Assembly: GCA_016710065.1 (NCBI GenBank)
Contig: JADJLP010000001.1
Span: 1,116,001-1,180,000, forward strand
Source of the DNA: Candidatus Ideonella esbjergensis
GTDB lineage: Bacteria > Pseudomonadota > Gammaproteobacteria > Burkholderiales > Burkholderiaceae_C
DNA: 64,000 nt
Reading direction: 5' to 3'
The notes under the pieces are model-generated. The model was not told where the DNA came from and did not search any database. It saw only the letters and a program-made list of their open reading frames with translations. Shown here one piece after another: positions 25,591 to 34,881 of the stretch; within the stretch, counting starts at the first letter, position 1, and every line of letters starts with the position of its first letter. Position numbers and translations under genes: made by a program.

Positions 25591-25671
25591 GCCCCGGGCC
25601 GCTGCGCCGGGCCGCCCCAAGCAAGGCCCGCCCCTCTCGGAGGGGTGGTTTCGGTACCCCGCGAGCGGGGT
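25591..25671. repeat. GC-rich intergenic hairpin repeat (hoxX-hoxA)
   Basis: Three small hairpins in a row: GGGCCGCTGCGCCGGGCC-like, CCCCTCTCGGAGGGG, and ACCCCGCGAGCGGGGT, ending 6 bp before the hoxA ATG. It resembles the other CCCC...GGGG repeats of this window (16868, 40831, 49414, 50514). It may limit read-through or stabilise mRNA before the regulatory genes. Confidence 0.5.
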
Positions 25672-25677
25672 GTCGAC

Positions 25678-27129
25678 ATGAGCAGTGATTTGCCGGTGGT
25701 GCTGCTGGTGGATGATGAAGTGCGCTCGCTCGACGCCATGCGCCGCACGCTGGACGAGGACTTTCAAATCCTCACCGCCGAGAGCGCTGAGGCCGCACGC
25801 GATGTGCTGGCCGAGCGCGAGGTGGCCGTCATCCTGTGCGACCAGCGCATGCCCGGCCTGACCGGCGTCGAGTTCCTGAAGGAGGCGCGCGAGCGCTGGC
25901 CCGACACGGTGCGCATCGTCATCAGCGGCTACACCGACAGCGAGGACATCATCGCCGGCATCAACGAGGCCGGCATCTACCAGTACATCTTGAAGCCCTG
26001 GGTGCCCGACCACTTGCTGCAAACCGTGCGCACTGCGGTGGAATCGCGCACCCTGCAGCAGGGCTTGTCGCGCCTGGAGATCGAGCTGCGCACCGGCGCG
26101 CCGGTGCTGCGCGCGCGCAAGGCCCAGAAGCTGGGCGAGGCCCGGCAGGCCTTTGATTTCGAGCGCATCGTGCGCGCCCCCGGCAGCCCGCTGGACAGCG
26201 TGTGCGAGATGGCAGCACGCCTGGCCCGCTACGACCTGCCGGTGCTGATCCTGGGCGAATCGGGCACCGGCAAGGAACTGCTGGGCCGCGCCATCCACTA
26301 CGCCTCGCCGCGCCATGCCGGCCCCTTCGTGCTGGAGAACTGCGCCGCCATCCCCGACACGCTGCTCGAATCCGAGCTGTTCGGCCACAAGCGGGGCGCC
26401 TTCACCGGCGCCTTCGAAGACCATGTGGGCTTGTTCCAGCGCGCCCATGGCGGCACGGTGTTCCTCGATGAGATCGGCGAGACCTCGCCCGCCTTTCAGG
26501 TGAAGCTGTTGCGCGTGCTGCAAGAGGGCGAACTGCGCCCGGTAGGCTCCACACGCGCCATCCCCGTGGACGTGCGCGTGCTCTCGGCCACCCACCGCAA
26601 GCTTGAAGACGATGTTCGGGCCGGCCGCTTCCGCGAAGACCTGTACTACCGCATCGCCGGCGTCACGCTGTCCATGCCGGCGCTGCGCGAACGCGCCGGC
26701 GACATCGCGCCTGTGGCGCAGCGTCTGCTGGCCGACGTGGCGGTGGAACTGGGCCGCGCCAAGCTGAGCTTTGGCGACGACGCCATGGCCTGTTTGATCG
26801 GCTACCCCTGGCCCGGCAACATCCGCGAGCTGCGCAACGAGATCGCGCGGGCTGTGGCGCTGGGCGATGGCGACGTGGTGCGTGCAGCCGCTTTCTCCAC
26901 CCGGGTGTTGCAGGGTCAGACGGGGCACAGCAACGCCCAGTCTGCCCAAGCCGCACTGCCGGCTACCGGCACGCTGCAAGAGCGCCTGGACGCGCTGGAG
27001 GCCATGGTGCTGCGCGAGGCCTTGCTGCGCCACCGCTGGAACAAGACCCGGGTGGCTGCCGAGCTGGGCCTCTCGCGCGTGGGCCTGCGCGCCAAGCTGC
27101 AACGCTTTCGGCTGGAGGGCGACGCGTGA
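25678..27129 (+). CDS. hoxA: NtrC-type response regulator of hydrogenase genes
   Basis: 483 residues from the ATG at 25678. Receiver domain: VDDE (acidic pair Asp12-Asp13), phospho-acceptor Asp55 in CDQRMPG, and Lys in LKPW. AAA+ domain: GESGTGKE (about 193-200), the sigma-54-contacting GAFTGA (about 239-244) and GGTVFLDEIGE. A Fis-type HTH (RVAAELGLSRVGLRAKLQRF) closes the protein. HoxA activates the hox promoters with RpoN. In Ralstonia the unphosphorylated form is active and HoxJ turns it off. The stop overlaps the hoxB start. Confidence 0.95.
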   Translation: MSSDLPVVLLVDDEVRSLDAMRRTLDEDFQILTAESAEAARDVLAEREVAVILCDQRMPGLTGVEFLKEARERWPDTVRIVISGYTDSEDIIAGINEAGIYQYILKPWVPDHLLQTVRTAVESRTLQQGLSRLEIELRTGAPVLRARKAQKLGEARQAFDFERIVRAPGSPLDSVCEMAARLARYDLPVLILGESGTGKELLGRAIHYASPRHAGPFVLENCAAIPDTLLESELFGHKRGAFTGAFEDHVGLFQRAHGGTVFLDEIGETSPAFQVKLLRVLQEGELRPVGSTRAIPVDVRVLSATHRKLEDDVRAGRFREDLYYRIAGVTLSMPALRERAGDIAPVAQRLLADVAVELGRAKLSFGDDAMACLIGYPWPGNIRELRNEIARAVALGDGDVVRAAAFSTRVLQGQTGHSNAQSAQAALPATGTLQERLDALEAMVLREALLRHRWNKTRVAAELGLSRVGLRAKLQRFRLEGDA

Positions 27130-28121
27130 ACGTGCTGTGGTTGCAATCGGGTGGCTGCGGCGGCTGCAGCATGTCGCTGCTGAACGCCGACACGGCCGAT
27201 GTCATGCAGCAGTGGCGCTCGGCCGGGCTGAACCTGCTGTGGCACCCCTCGTTGTCCATCGAGTCGGGCACCGATGTGCTGGCGCTGCTGGACGACCTGC
27301 TGCAAGGCCGCACCCGGCTCGATGTGTTGTGTGTGGAGGGCTCGCTGCTGCGCGGCCCGAATGGCAGCGGGCGCTTTCACCTGCTGGCCGGCACCCAGCA
27401 GCCGATGATCGAATGGGTGCGCCGCCTGGCTGGCGTGGCCGGTCACGTGGCGGCCGTGGGCTCGTGTGCGGCCTGGGGTGGCATCACGGCGGCGGGCCTG
27501 AACCCCACCGACGCCTGCGGCCTGCAGTACGACGACGACCGCCCGGGCGGCCTGCTGGGCGCGGGTTTCAGAGCCAGCGGCGGCCTGCCGGTGATCAACA
27601 TCGCCGGCTGCCCCACTCACCCGGGCTGGGTGATGGACACGCTGATGGCGCTGGCCGCCGGCCTGTTCAGCGCGGGGGATCTCGACCCGCTGAACCGGCC
27701 GCGCTTCTACGCCGACCAACTGGTGCACCACGGCTGCACGCGCAACGAGTTCTACGAGTTCAAGGCCAGCGCCGAGAAGCCCAGCGACCTGGGCTGCATG
27801 ATGGAGCACATGGGCTGCAAGGGCACCCAAGCGCATGCCGACTGCAACACCCGGCTGTGGAACGGCGAGGGCAGTTGTACGCGCGGCGGCTATGCCTGCA
27901 TCAGTTGCACCGAGCCGGGTTTTCAAGACCCGGGCCACGCCTTTCACGCCACACCCAAGCTGGCCGGCATCCCTATCGGCCTGCCCACCGACATGCCCAA
28001 GGCCTGGTTCGTGGCGCTGGCCTCTCTGTCCAAGAGCGCCACGCCCAAGCGGGTGAAGAACAACGCCACGGCCGACCACATCGTGGTGGCGCCGGTGGTG
28101 CGCCGCACCAGGTTGAAGTAG
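27126..28121 (+). CDS. hoxB: regulatory (H2-sensing) hydrogenase small subunit
   Basis: 331 residues, the length of Ralstonia HoxB. It begins MNVLWLQSGGCGGCSMSLL, with no Tat signal, so it is cytoplasmic. The proximal cluster has the standard CGGC, without the extra Cys of HoxK. Further cluster ligands are in INIAGCPTHPGW, MEHMGCKGTQAHADCNTRLW and GGYACISCTEPGF. The C-terminal tail of about 40 residues (SATPKRVKNNATADHIVV onward), which in Ralstonia docks the kinase HoxJ, is kept. Confidence 0.95.
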   Translation: MNVLWLQSGGCGGCSMSLLNADTADVMQQWRSAGLNLLWHPSLSIESGTDVLALLDDLLQGRTRLDVLCVEGSLLRGPNGSGRFHLLAGTQQPMIEWVRRLAGVAGHVAAVGSCAAWGGITAAGLNPTDACGLQYDDDRPGGLLGAGFRASGGLPVINIAGCPTHPGWVMDTLMALAAGLFSAGDLDPLNRPRFYADQLVHHGCTRNEFYEFKASAEKPSDLGCMMEHMGCKGTQAHADCNTRLWNGEGSCTRGGYACISCTEPGFQDPGHAFHATPKLAGIPIGLPTDMPKAWFVALASLSKSATPKRVKNNATADHIVVAPVVRRTRLK

Positions 28122-29603
28122 ATGAGCGAAAGCAGCACGCGTTTGCTGGTAGGCCCGTTCAACCGGGTGGAAGGTGACCTGGAGGTGCAGCTCACTGTGG
28201 AGCATGGCCAAGTGCAGCGCGCCGAGGTCACGGCCACCATGTACCGCGGCTTCGAGCAGATATTGCCCGGACGTGACCCGCTCGATGCCCTGGTGATCGT
28301 GCCGCGCATCTGCGGCATCTGCTCGGTCTCGCAGTCGGTGGCGGCCGCGCGCGCGCTGGCCGACGCTGCCGGGGCCGTGCCACCGCCCAATGGCGAACTG
28401 GTGACCAATTTGATGCTGGCCTGCGAGAACACGGCCGACCACCTGGCGCACTTCTACCTGTTCTTCATGCCCGATTTCACCCGCGAGGTGTATGCCGGCC
28501 GGCCGTGGTTTGGCGAGGCGCTGCGGCGCTTTGCCGCCCTGGGCAGCCAGGGCGGTGGCGAGCATGCGCGTGCGGCCACGGCGGCGCGGCAGCGCTGGTT
28601 CACGCTGATGGGCACATTGGGTGGCAAGTGGCCGCACACGCAAAGCATCACGCCGGGCGGCTCCTCGCGCGCCATCGACGCAGCCGAGCGCATCCGCCTG
28701 CTGGCCAAGGTGCGCGAGTTCCGTTCGTTCCTGGAGACCACGCTCTATGCCGAACCGCTGGAAGAAGTGGCCGGCCTGCGCAGCGAGGCAGAGTTGCAGG
28801 CTTGGCACGCGCAAGACCCGATGCGCGGCGACCTGCGTCTGTTCCTCACGCTCTCGGCGGATTTGCAGCTGGAGCGCCTGGGCCAGGGCCCGGGTCGCAC
28901 GCTCAGCGTGGGCGCCTACCGCCGCCCGACGGGTGGACATGAGCTCGCCGCAGGCGTGTGGGATGCCGCCACCGCCACGCTGGCCGTCCCCGACATGGCC
29001 AGCATCACAGAAGACGCCACCCATGCCTGGCTGGCCGAGGCCGGCCAGGCCCTGCACCCCAGCGAGGGTCGCACCGAGCCACAGACCGACAAACCCGGCG
29101 CCTACACCTGGAACAAGGCGCCGCGCCTGGCCGGGCAGGTGGTGGAGACCGGCGCCATCGCGCGCCAATTGGCCGATGGACACCCCCTGCTGCGCGAGGC
29201 CGTGGCGCGCAGTGGCGCCAACGTGCACACGCGGGTGCTGGCGCGGCTGATCGAGCTGGCGCGCATCGTGCCGCTGATGGAGCATTGGCTGATAGCCATC
29301 ACGCCGCGCGAGGCCTTCCATGTGCCGGTGCACGTGCCCGACGAAGCCCAGGCCTGCGGCACCACCGAGGCCGCGCGCGGCAGCCTGGGCCACTGGCTCA
29401 GCGTGCGCGGCGGCAAGCTCAGCGCCTACCAGATCGTGGCGCCCACGAGCTGGAATTTTTCGCCCCGCGACGCCGCCGGCACGCCCGGCGCGCTGGAAGC
29501 CGCCCTGGTGGGCGCACCGGTGCGGCCGGGCGAGACCACGCCGGTGGCGGTGCAGCACATCGTGCGTTCGTTCGACCCCTGCATGGTCTGCACCGTGCAC
29601 TGA
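28122..29603 (+). CDS. hoxC: regulatory (H2-sensing) hydrogenase large subunit
   Basis: 493 residues. Nickel ligands: RICGICSVSQ and DPCMVCTVH. The protein ends exactly at that His, so there is no cleavable extension, as is usual for H2 sensors. LAHFYLFFMPDF carries the bulky residue of the narrowed gas channel that excludes oxygen. It starts directly after the hoxB stop. In Ralstonia hoxJ follows hoxC; here nothing does for 387 bp. Confidence 0.95.
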   Translation: MSESSTRLLVGPFNRVEGDLEVQLTVEHGQVQRAEVTATMYRGFEQILPGRDPLDALVIVPRICGICSVSQSVAAARALADAAGAVPPPNGELVTNLMLACENTADHLAHFYLFFMPDFTREVYAGRPWFGEALRRFAALGSQGGGEHARAATAARQRWFTLMGTLGGKWPHTQSITPGGSSRAIDAAERIRLLAKVREFRSFLETTLYAEPLEEVAGLRSEAELQAWHAQDPMRGDLRLFLTLSADLQLERLGQGPGRTLSVGAYRRPTGGHELAAGVWDAATATLAVPDMASITEDATHAWLAEAGQALHPSEGRTEPQTDKPGAYTWNKAPRLAGQVVETGAIARQLADGHPLLREAVARSGANVHTRVLARLIELARIVPLMEHWLIAITPREAFHVPVHVPDEAQACGTTEAARGSLGHWLSVRGGKLSAYQIVAPTSWNFSPRDAAGTPGALEAALVGAPVRPGETTPVAVQHIVRSFDPCMVCTVH

Positions 29604-29990
29604 CACGGCATCGCGCCCAAGATCAGCGGACCAGGGCAGCACTTGAGGGCGGTTCTCGGCGCTAAGCTGCCGGCCATGGTGACCACATTGCCGTCACTCC
29701 CGCACCCTCGCCTCGTCATTCCCGCGAAGGCGGGAATCCAGGTTTCTCGACCTGTCGTGCGGCCCTGGCTGGCCGCCTGGCGCGGGCGCAGCGGAAGCCA
29801 AAGACATGGATTCCCGTTTTCACGGGAATGACGAAACCACCCTTTTGCGGCCGGCAGCTATGCGCCGAGAATTGCGCGTCCCGCGCACCGTTGTCACACC
29901 GAGCAATGCAGCTCGCCACCTTGCGTCTTGCGGCTGCTGCGATGATGCAGGCTCGGGCTCAAGAACACCGAGCCCCAAGGACTGCTCTTC
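29604..29990. other. 387-bp intergenic region after hoxC
   Basis: No open frame with a credible start is visible, in particular no trace of a HoxJ-type histidine kinase. The stretch holds repeat copy 3 (29714-29833) and the leader of the gamma-glutamyltransferase gene. No clear terminator with a T-tract was found after hoxC; the repeat hairpin may serve instead. Confidence 0.6.
29714..29833. repeat. GTCATTCCCGCG-type repeat, copy 3
   Basis: Left arm CGTCATTCCCGCGAAGGCG and right arm GATTCCCGTTTTCACGGGAA run to GACG, with about 60 bp between, a longer spacer than in copies 1 and 4. The right arm carries mismatches (GTTTTCAC in place of GCCTTCGC). Confidence 0.8.
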
Positions 29991-31640
29991 GTGCCCCAGC
30001 AATTCAGCTTCCACACCCCCTACGCCAGCACCCGGCTGCCGGTGTTTGCCCACAACGTGGTGGCCAGCTCGCATCCGTTGGCGGCGCAGGCCGGCCTGCG
30101 CATGCTGGCCGCTGGCGGCAATGCGGTGGACGCCGCCATCGCCACCGCCGCCGCCATGACCGTGGTGGAGCCTTGCAGCAACGGCCTGGGCTCCGACGCC
30201 TTCTGCATCCTGTGGGACGGCCAGCAACTGCACGGCCTCAATGCCTCAGGCCGCGCGCCCGTCGCGTGGACGCCCGACTACTTCCAGCGCAAGCACGGCA
30301 CTGGTGCCGGCGCGCCGCCCGTGCGTGGCTGGGACGCCGTGACCGTGCCTGGCGCCGTGGCCGCCTGGGCCGTGCTGCACCAACGCTTCGGCCGCTTGCC
30401 CTTTGCCGATTTGATGGCCCCGGCTGCCGACATCGCCGAGCGCGGCTACGCCGTACCCGTGGTGGTGCACCAGAAATGGGCCGCTGCGGCCCGCGTGCAG
30501 GCCCTGGTGGAGCAGCCCGGCTTTGCCCAGACCTTTTTGCCCAAGGGCCGCGCGCCCGAGGTGGGCGAGTTGTTCCGCATGCCTGGCGCGGCGCGCGCCC
30601 TGCACGCCATTGGGGCCACCGCCGGCCGGGCCTTCTACGAGGGCGAGATCGCTCAGGCGCTGGTTGGGGCCGCGCAAGCCCAAGGTGGCGCGATGGCGCT
30701 GGCCGACCTGGCCGGCTACCAGCCCGAGTGGGTCACCCCCATCGCGCAGGGCTACGGCGGCCACCACCTGCACGAGATTCCGCCCAACGGCCAGGGCATC
30801 ACCGCGCTGATCGCGCTGGGCCTGCTGCAGCACTTCGACATCGCCAGCCTGCCGGTGGACGGCGCCGAGGCGCAGCACCTGCAGATCGAAGCCATCAAGC
30901 TGGCCTTTGCCGATGTGTACCGCTTTGTCGCCGAGCCCGCCAGCATGGCCATGCCAGCTGAAGCTTTGCTCGATCCGGCCTACCTGGCCCGGCGCGCGCA
31001 ACTCATCGACCCGCAGCGCGCGCAAGTCTTCCAGGCCGGCAGCCCGGGAGACGTGCACCGGCGCGGCGGCACCATCTACCTCACGGCCGCTGACGAGCGC
31101 GGCATGATGGTGAGCTTCATCCAGAGCAACTACATGGGCTTCGGCTCGGGCGTGGTCATTCCTGAATACGGCGTGAGCCTGCAAAACCGCGGCCACGGCT
31201 TCAGCCTGGCCCCGGCCAGCCCCAACCTGGTGGCGCCGGGCAAGCGGCCCTTTCACACCATCATCCCGGCCTTCCTCACCAAGGATGGTTTGCCGGTGAT
31301 GAGCTTTGGTGTGATGGGCGCCAACATGCAGCCGCAAGGCCATGTGCAAACCCTGCTGCGCATGCTGCACCACGGCCAGAACCCGCAAACCGCTTGCGAC
31401 GCGCCACGCTGGCGCTTCAACCAGGGTTTGTCGATCAATGTGGAAGCCCACACGCCGGCCGAGGCCGTGCAAGGCCTGCGCGAGCGCGGCCACCAGATCG
31501 AAGCCCTCAGCGACAGCTACCAGGACTTTGGCGCCGGCCAGTTCATCTGGCGGCTGGACGAAGGAACGGGTGGTGCCGCAGAGCGCGGCTACCTCGCCGC
31601 CAGCGACCCGCGCCGCGACGGTGCGGCGGTGGGAATTTGA
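29991..31640 (+). CDS. gamma-glutamyltransferase family (Ntn hydrolase)
   Basis: 549 residues from a GTG start. The GGT fold is evident: VVASSHPLAAQAGLRMLAAG, then GGNAVDAAIATAAAMTVVEP, and the processing/catalytic Thr in RRGGTIYLTAADERGMMVSF, where the autocatalytic cut would precede that Thr. There is no signal peptide, so it is probably the cytoplasmic type found in many Burkholderiales rather than the periplasmic glutathione enzyme. Its stop overlaps the next start (TGATG). The substrate may be a gamma-glutamyl peptide or a cephalosporin-like amide; this is not resolved. Confidence 0.88.
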   Translation: MPQQFSFHTPYASTRLPVFAHNVVASSHPLAAQAGLRMLAAGGNAVDAAIATAAAMTVVEPCSNGLGSDAFCILWDGQQLHGLNASGRAPVAWTPDYFQRKHGTGAGAPPVRGWDAVTVPGAVAAWAVLHQRFGRLPFADLMAPAADIAERGYAVPVVVHQKWAAAARVQALVEQPGFAQTFLPKGRAPEVGELFRMPGAARALHAIGATAGRAFYEGEIAQALVGAAQAQGGAMALADLAGYQPEWVTPIAQGYGGHHLHEIPPNGQGITALIALGLLQHFDIASLPVDGAEAQHLQIEAIKLAFADVYRFVAEPASMAMPAEALLDPAYLARRAQLIDPQRAQVFQAGSPGDVHRRGGTIYLTAADERGMMVSFIQSNYMGFGSGVVIPEYGVSLQNRGHGFSLAPASPNLVAPGKRPFHTIIPAFLTKDGLPVMSFGVMGANMQPQGHVQTLLRMLHHGQNPQTACDAPRWRFNQGLSINVEAHTPAEAVQGLRERGHQIEALSDSYQDFGAGQFIWRLDEGTGGAAERGYLAASDPRRDGAAVGI

Positions 31641-32584
31641 TGACGGCCGACCTTGACGCCGACCTGCCCGCATCGGCTGTGAGTGCGCTGGCACCCGAAG
31701 GGGCCGAGCACCACTTCTGGCCCGGGCTGCTGCTGGCGGCGGCCGGCTCCATTGGTTTCTCGGGCAAGGCCATCCTGGCCAAGCTGATGTACCGCCACGG
31801 CATCGACGCGGTCACCGCCGTCATGTACCGCATGCTGTTTGCGCTGCCCATGTTCCTGGCCCTGGCCTGGTGGGCCAGCCGGGGCAAGGCGGCCCTCACG
31901 CGGCGCGATTGGGGGGTGGTGGCGGGCCTGGGATTCTCGGGCTATTACGCGGCCAGCATGCTGGATTTCGTGGGCCTGCAGTACATCAGCGCCAGCCTGG
32001 AGCGGCTCATCCTGTACCTGGGCCCCACCATCGTGATGGCTCTGTCGGTGCTGTGGTTCAAGCGGCACATCACCGCCAAGCAGTGGCTGGCCACGGCGGT
32101 GAGCTACAGCGGCACGGTGGTGGTGTTCGGGCATGAGCTGAGCGTGCAGGGCAGCCATGTGGCGCTGGGCGCGGCCTTCGTGTTTGGCAGCGCGGTGAGC
32201 TATTCGGTCTACCTGCTGGCCAGTGGCGAGGTGGTGAAGCGCCTGGGCTCGTTGCGCCTCACCGGCCTGGCCAGCAGCGCGGCCTGTGTGTTTTGCCTGG
32301 CGCACTTCGCGGTCCTCAAACCCTGGAGCGCGGCCATCGTGCCCGAGCCGGTGTTGTGGCTTTCGGCGCTCAATGCCGTGGCCTGCACCTTTGCGCCGGT
32401 GCTGATGGTGATGATGGCCATCGAGCGCATCGGCGCGGCGCTGGCCTCGCAGGTGGGCATGATTGGCCCGCTGTCCACCATCACCATGGGCGTCTTGCTG
32501 TTGAACGAGCCGTTCACGCCGGTGCTTCTGTTGGGCACGGCCCTGGTGTTGACGGGTGTGTGGTTGCTGACGCGATGGAGATGA
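31640..32584 (+). CDS. DMT/EamA-family transporter
   Basis: 314 residues from the ATG that overlaps the gamma-glutamyltransferase stop. Ten hydrophobic helices in two EamA halves: FWPGLLLAAAGSIGFSGKAI starts the first, VALGAAFVFGSAVSYSVYLL the second, and IGPLSTITMGVLLLNEPFTP is the family end signature. It probably exports amino acids or metabolites. Its place between a gamma-glutamyltransferase and an SDR suggests a link to their substrate, but this is inference. Confidence 0.85.
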   Translation: MTADLDADLPASAVSALAPEGAEHHFWPGLLLAAAGSIGFSGKAILAKLMYRHGIDAVTAVMYRMLFALPMFLALAWWASRGKAALTRRDWGVVAGLGFSGYYAASMLDFVGLQYISASLERLILYLGPTIVMALSVLWFKRHITAKQWLATAVSYSGTVVVFGHELSVQGSHVALGAAFVFGSAVSYSVYLLASGEVVKRLGSLRLTGLASSAACVFCLAHFAVLKPWSAAIVPEPVLWLSALNAVACTFAPVLMVMMAIERIGAALASQVGMIGPLSTITMGVLLLNEPFTPVLLLGTALVLTGVWLLTRWR

Positions 32585-32585
32585 C

Positions 32586-33374
32586 ATGGATCTGGGTTTG
32601 ACGGGCCGCTGGGCCCTGGTGTGCGCGGCCAGCAAGGGCCTGGGCCTGGGCTGCGCCAGGGCCTTGGTGGCCGAGGGTGTGAACGTGGTGGTGAACGCGC
32701 GGGGCGAGGCCGCCTTGCTCGCGGCGGCCGCCGAACTGCGTCCGATAAACCCCCTTGTCGAGGTGCGCTCGGTGGTGGCCGACATCACCACGCCCGAGGG
32801 CCGTGCCGCCGCGCTGGAGGCCTGCCCGCAGGTGGACATCCTGGTGAACAACGCGGGTGGCCCGCCGCCGGGCGATTTCCGGCAATGGCAGCGCAGCGAC
32901 TGGATCGCGGCGCTGGACGCCAACATGCTCACGCCCATCGAACTGATCAAGGCCACGGTGGACGGCATGGTGGAGCGCGGCTTCGGCCGCATCGTCAACA
33001 TCACCTCGGGTGCGGTGAAGGCGCCCATCGACGTGCTGGGCCTCTCGAATGGCGCGCGCAGCGGCCTCACTGGCTTCGTGGCCGGCCTGGCACGCCAGCC
33101 GCGCCTGGCCGCGCGCAACGTCACCGTCAACAACTTGCTGCCCGGTGCTTTCGACACCGAGCGGCTGCAAAAGACTATGGCTGCGGGTGCTGCCAAGGCC
33201 GGCAGGCCGCTGGAATCGGTGCGCGACCAGCGCCGCCTGGGCATCCCGGCCCAGCGTTTCGGCAATGCCGACGAATTCGGCGCGCTGTGTGCCTTCGTGT
33301 GCAGTTCTCAGGCTGGATACATTACCGGGCAGAACCTGCTCGTCGATGGCGGGGCATATCCAGGGAGCTTTTGA
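32586..33374 (+). CDS. SDR-family protein lacking the YxxxK motif
   Basis: 262 residues, classical SDR length. The nucleotide site is CAASKGLGLGCARAL (TGxxxGxG variant), NNAG is present (DILVNNAGGPP) and the catalytic Ser is in NITSGAVKAP. The position of YxxxK reads LSNGARSG, with neither Tyr nor Lys. The C-terminus ITGQNLLVDGGAYPG is standard. The same SNGAR form occurs in other proteobacterial SDRs from memory. It may bind NAD(P)H without normal catalysis. It begins 1 bp after the DMT gene. Confidence 0.85.
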   Translation: MDLGLTGRWALVCAASKGLGLGCARALVAEGVNVVVNARGEAALLAAAAELRPINPLVEVRSVVADITTPEGRAAALEACPQVDILVNNAGGPPPGDFRQWQRSDWIAALDANMLTPIELIKATVDGMVERGFGRIVNITSGAVKAPIDVLGLSNGARSGLTGFVAGLARQPRLAARNVTVNNLLPGAFDTERLQKTMAAGAAKAGRPLESVRDQRRLGIPAQRFGNADEFGALCAFVCSSQAGYITGQNLLVDGGAYPGSF

Positions 33375-34106
33375 ATGGAGTCGGTCAAGCCGCTGCTTGC
33401 GCCCCACGGTGAAACGGCATCCAGCCCATGGGCGTCCGTGGTTGCGGCGCACTTGCGCGATGTCTGGCAATTCATTCAGAAGCCCGACCGTCGCCCCCGC
33501 CGTGACAAGTGGGTGTCGCGTTGGCTGACGGTGATGGCGCTGGACATTGCCCTGGTATTGGCCTTTGAAGTCCTGGCCATGGGGTTGCCCGAGTCGGTTC
33601 ACCACACGACTCACGCCATGGATCAGATGCCCATCGGTATGATGTGGCTTTTTGCGGTTTTCATTGCGCCTGTGGCCGAGGAGCTGATCTTTCGTGCGGG
33701 CTTGCGCAATGCCACCTACCTGATGTTTGTGGGGCCGGGGGTGGTGGCAGCGATGGCTGGCACTGCCTGGCTGGTGGCGGCGTGGGCCCTGGTTGCTGCA
33801 GCGTGCCTGATCGTTTGGCGAAAGACACTGGCATTGCCCGGCGAGCGTGTCCGCCGGGCAAGGCAGTTCAGCCAGCGCTATGGCGCCTGGTTCTGGCTGT
33901 ACACACTGGCCTTCGGCCTGATGCATATCGGCAACTACCAGCCCGAAGCGGGCCAATGGTTGTGGCTGCCGCTGTTGGTGGTGCCCCAAATCATCACGGG
34001 CGTGATGCTGGGCTACCTGCGCAATCGCAATGGCCTGTACAGCGCCATGCTCGCTCACTTCGCCTTGAACTTCATGGCGATCGGCGTGGCAACTTGGCTG
34101 AGATGA
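33375..34106 (+). CDS. CPBP-family intramembrane metalloprotease
   Basis: 243 residues starting directly after the SDR stop. Several hydrophobic helices and the three CPBP/Abi motifs: EELIFRAGL (EExxxR), FGLMHIGNY (FxxxH) and AHFALNF (HxxxN). These glutamate proteases cleave within membranes. Bacterial roles include bacteriocin self-immunity and processing of membrane proteins; no such partner is clear here. It ends the four-gene operon. Confidence 0.85.
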   Translation: MESVKPLLAPHGETASSPWASVVAAHLRDVWQFIQKPDRRPRRDKWVSRWLTVMALDIALVLAFEVLAMGLPESVHHTTHAMDQMPIGMMWLFAVFIAPVAEELIFRAGLRNATYLMFVGPGVVAAMAGTAWLVAAWALVAAACLIVWRKTLALPGERVRRARQFSQRYGAWFWLYTLAFGLMHIGNYQPEAGQWLWLPLLVVPQIITGVMLGYLRNRNGLYSAMLAHFALNFMAIGVATWLR

Positions 34107-34131
34107 TCGTCCTGAAGCCCGTGTTGCCCAG

Positions 34132-34881
34132 TCAGGCGGGCGCGGTCATTCGGTGCTTGCGCAAGGCCTCATAGGCGGGGCGGCAAGCCTCGGCCACCGC
34201 TAGCGCGTGGCCACCGAGTTGCGTTGGGCGCTCGCGCCAGGGCTCGAAACCGGTCGAGGCCCACACCACGGCGTACCAGTGCGGCGCCCACACCCCATCG
34301 CTGGCGCGCGGGCCGGCGGGCCAGTGCAGCATGCACTCGCTGAAGGCGATACCAAGGTGCTGGCACAGTGCGCGCAGATGGGCCTCGGGCGCGCGCAGGA
34401 AATCATCGGCATCGATCACCGGCGGCGCCTGGCCCAGCCGTTGAGCCACTTCGTCAAACAGGCGCTCCTGCTGCAGCAAGCCGATGTCTTCGGGCTCCAC
34501 GGTGGCCCGTGACTTGAGGTAGCTCTCCACCACCTGGGCTGGATCACGGATCAGGAAGACGTTGTTGAGCGGGTGCACCCAGTCTGTCGCCATGCCGGGC
34601 AGCAGGTGATGGGTCATGTGCTTCTGGTACCAGACGGCCTTGCCCAGTGGTGCCGGGCCCTGCGTGAGAGCCTGCGCCACCCGGCGCCAATCGGTTTCGC
34701 CGGCCGCCACCACCTCGTCGCGGGCCGGGTGGTCGAGCCTGGTAGCGGCCAGATAGGCGGCGTAGAGCGGCTCGTCGCTCACGGCGCAGTCGGTGCGGTT
34801 CTCCCAGGCACGCATCATGGCCGTGCTGATGTTGCGCGGGCCGCTCCACATGGCGATGCGCAATGGGCCTGCGGCGCTCAC
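34132..34881 (-). CDS. sulfotransferase-like P-loop protein
   Basis: 249 residues. IAMWSGPRNISTAMMRAWEN is the 5'-phosphosulfate-binding loop type of the sulfotransferase family, and VFLIRDPAQVVESYLKSR the 3'-phosphate site (RDPxxxxxS). It overlaps the class IV aminotransferase gene by 4 bp. Plant branched-chain-aminotransferase-like proteins carry these two domains in one chain, which supports a functional pair. The acceptor is unknown. Confidence 0.75.
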   Translation of the reverse strand: MSAAGPLRIAMWSGPRNISTAMMRAWENRTDCAVSDEPLYAAYLAATRLDHPARDEVVAAGETDWRRVAQALTQGPAPLGKAVWYQKHMTHHLLPGMATDWVHPLNNVFLIRDPAQVVESYLKSRATVEPEDIGLLQQERLFDEVAQRLGQAPPVIDADDFLRAPEAHLRALCQHLGIAFSECMLHWPAGPRASDGVWAPHWYAVVWASTGFEPWRERPTQLGGHALAVAEACRPAYEALRKHRMTAPA

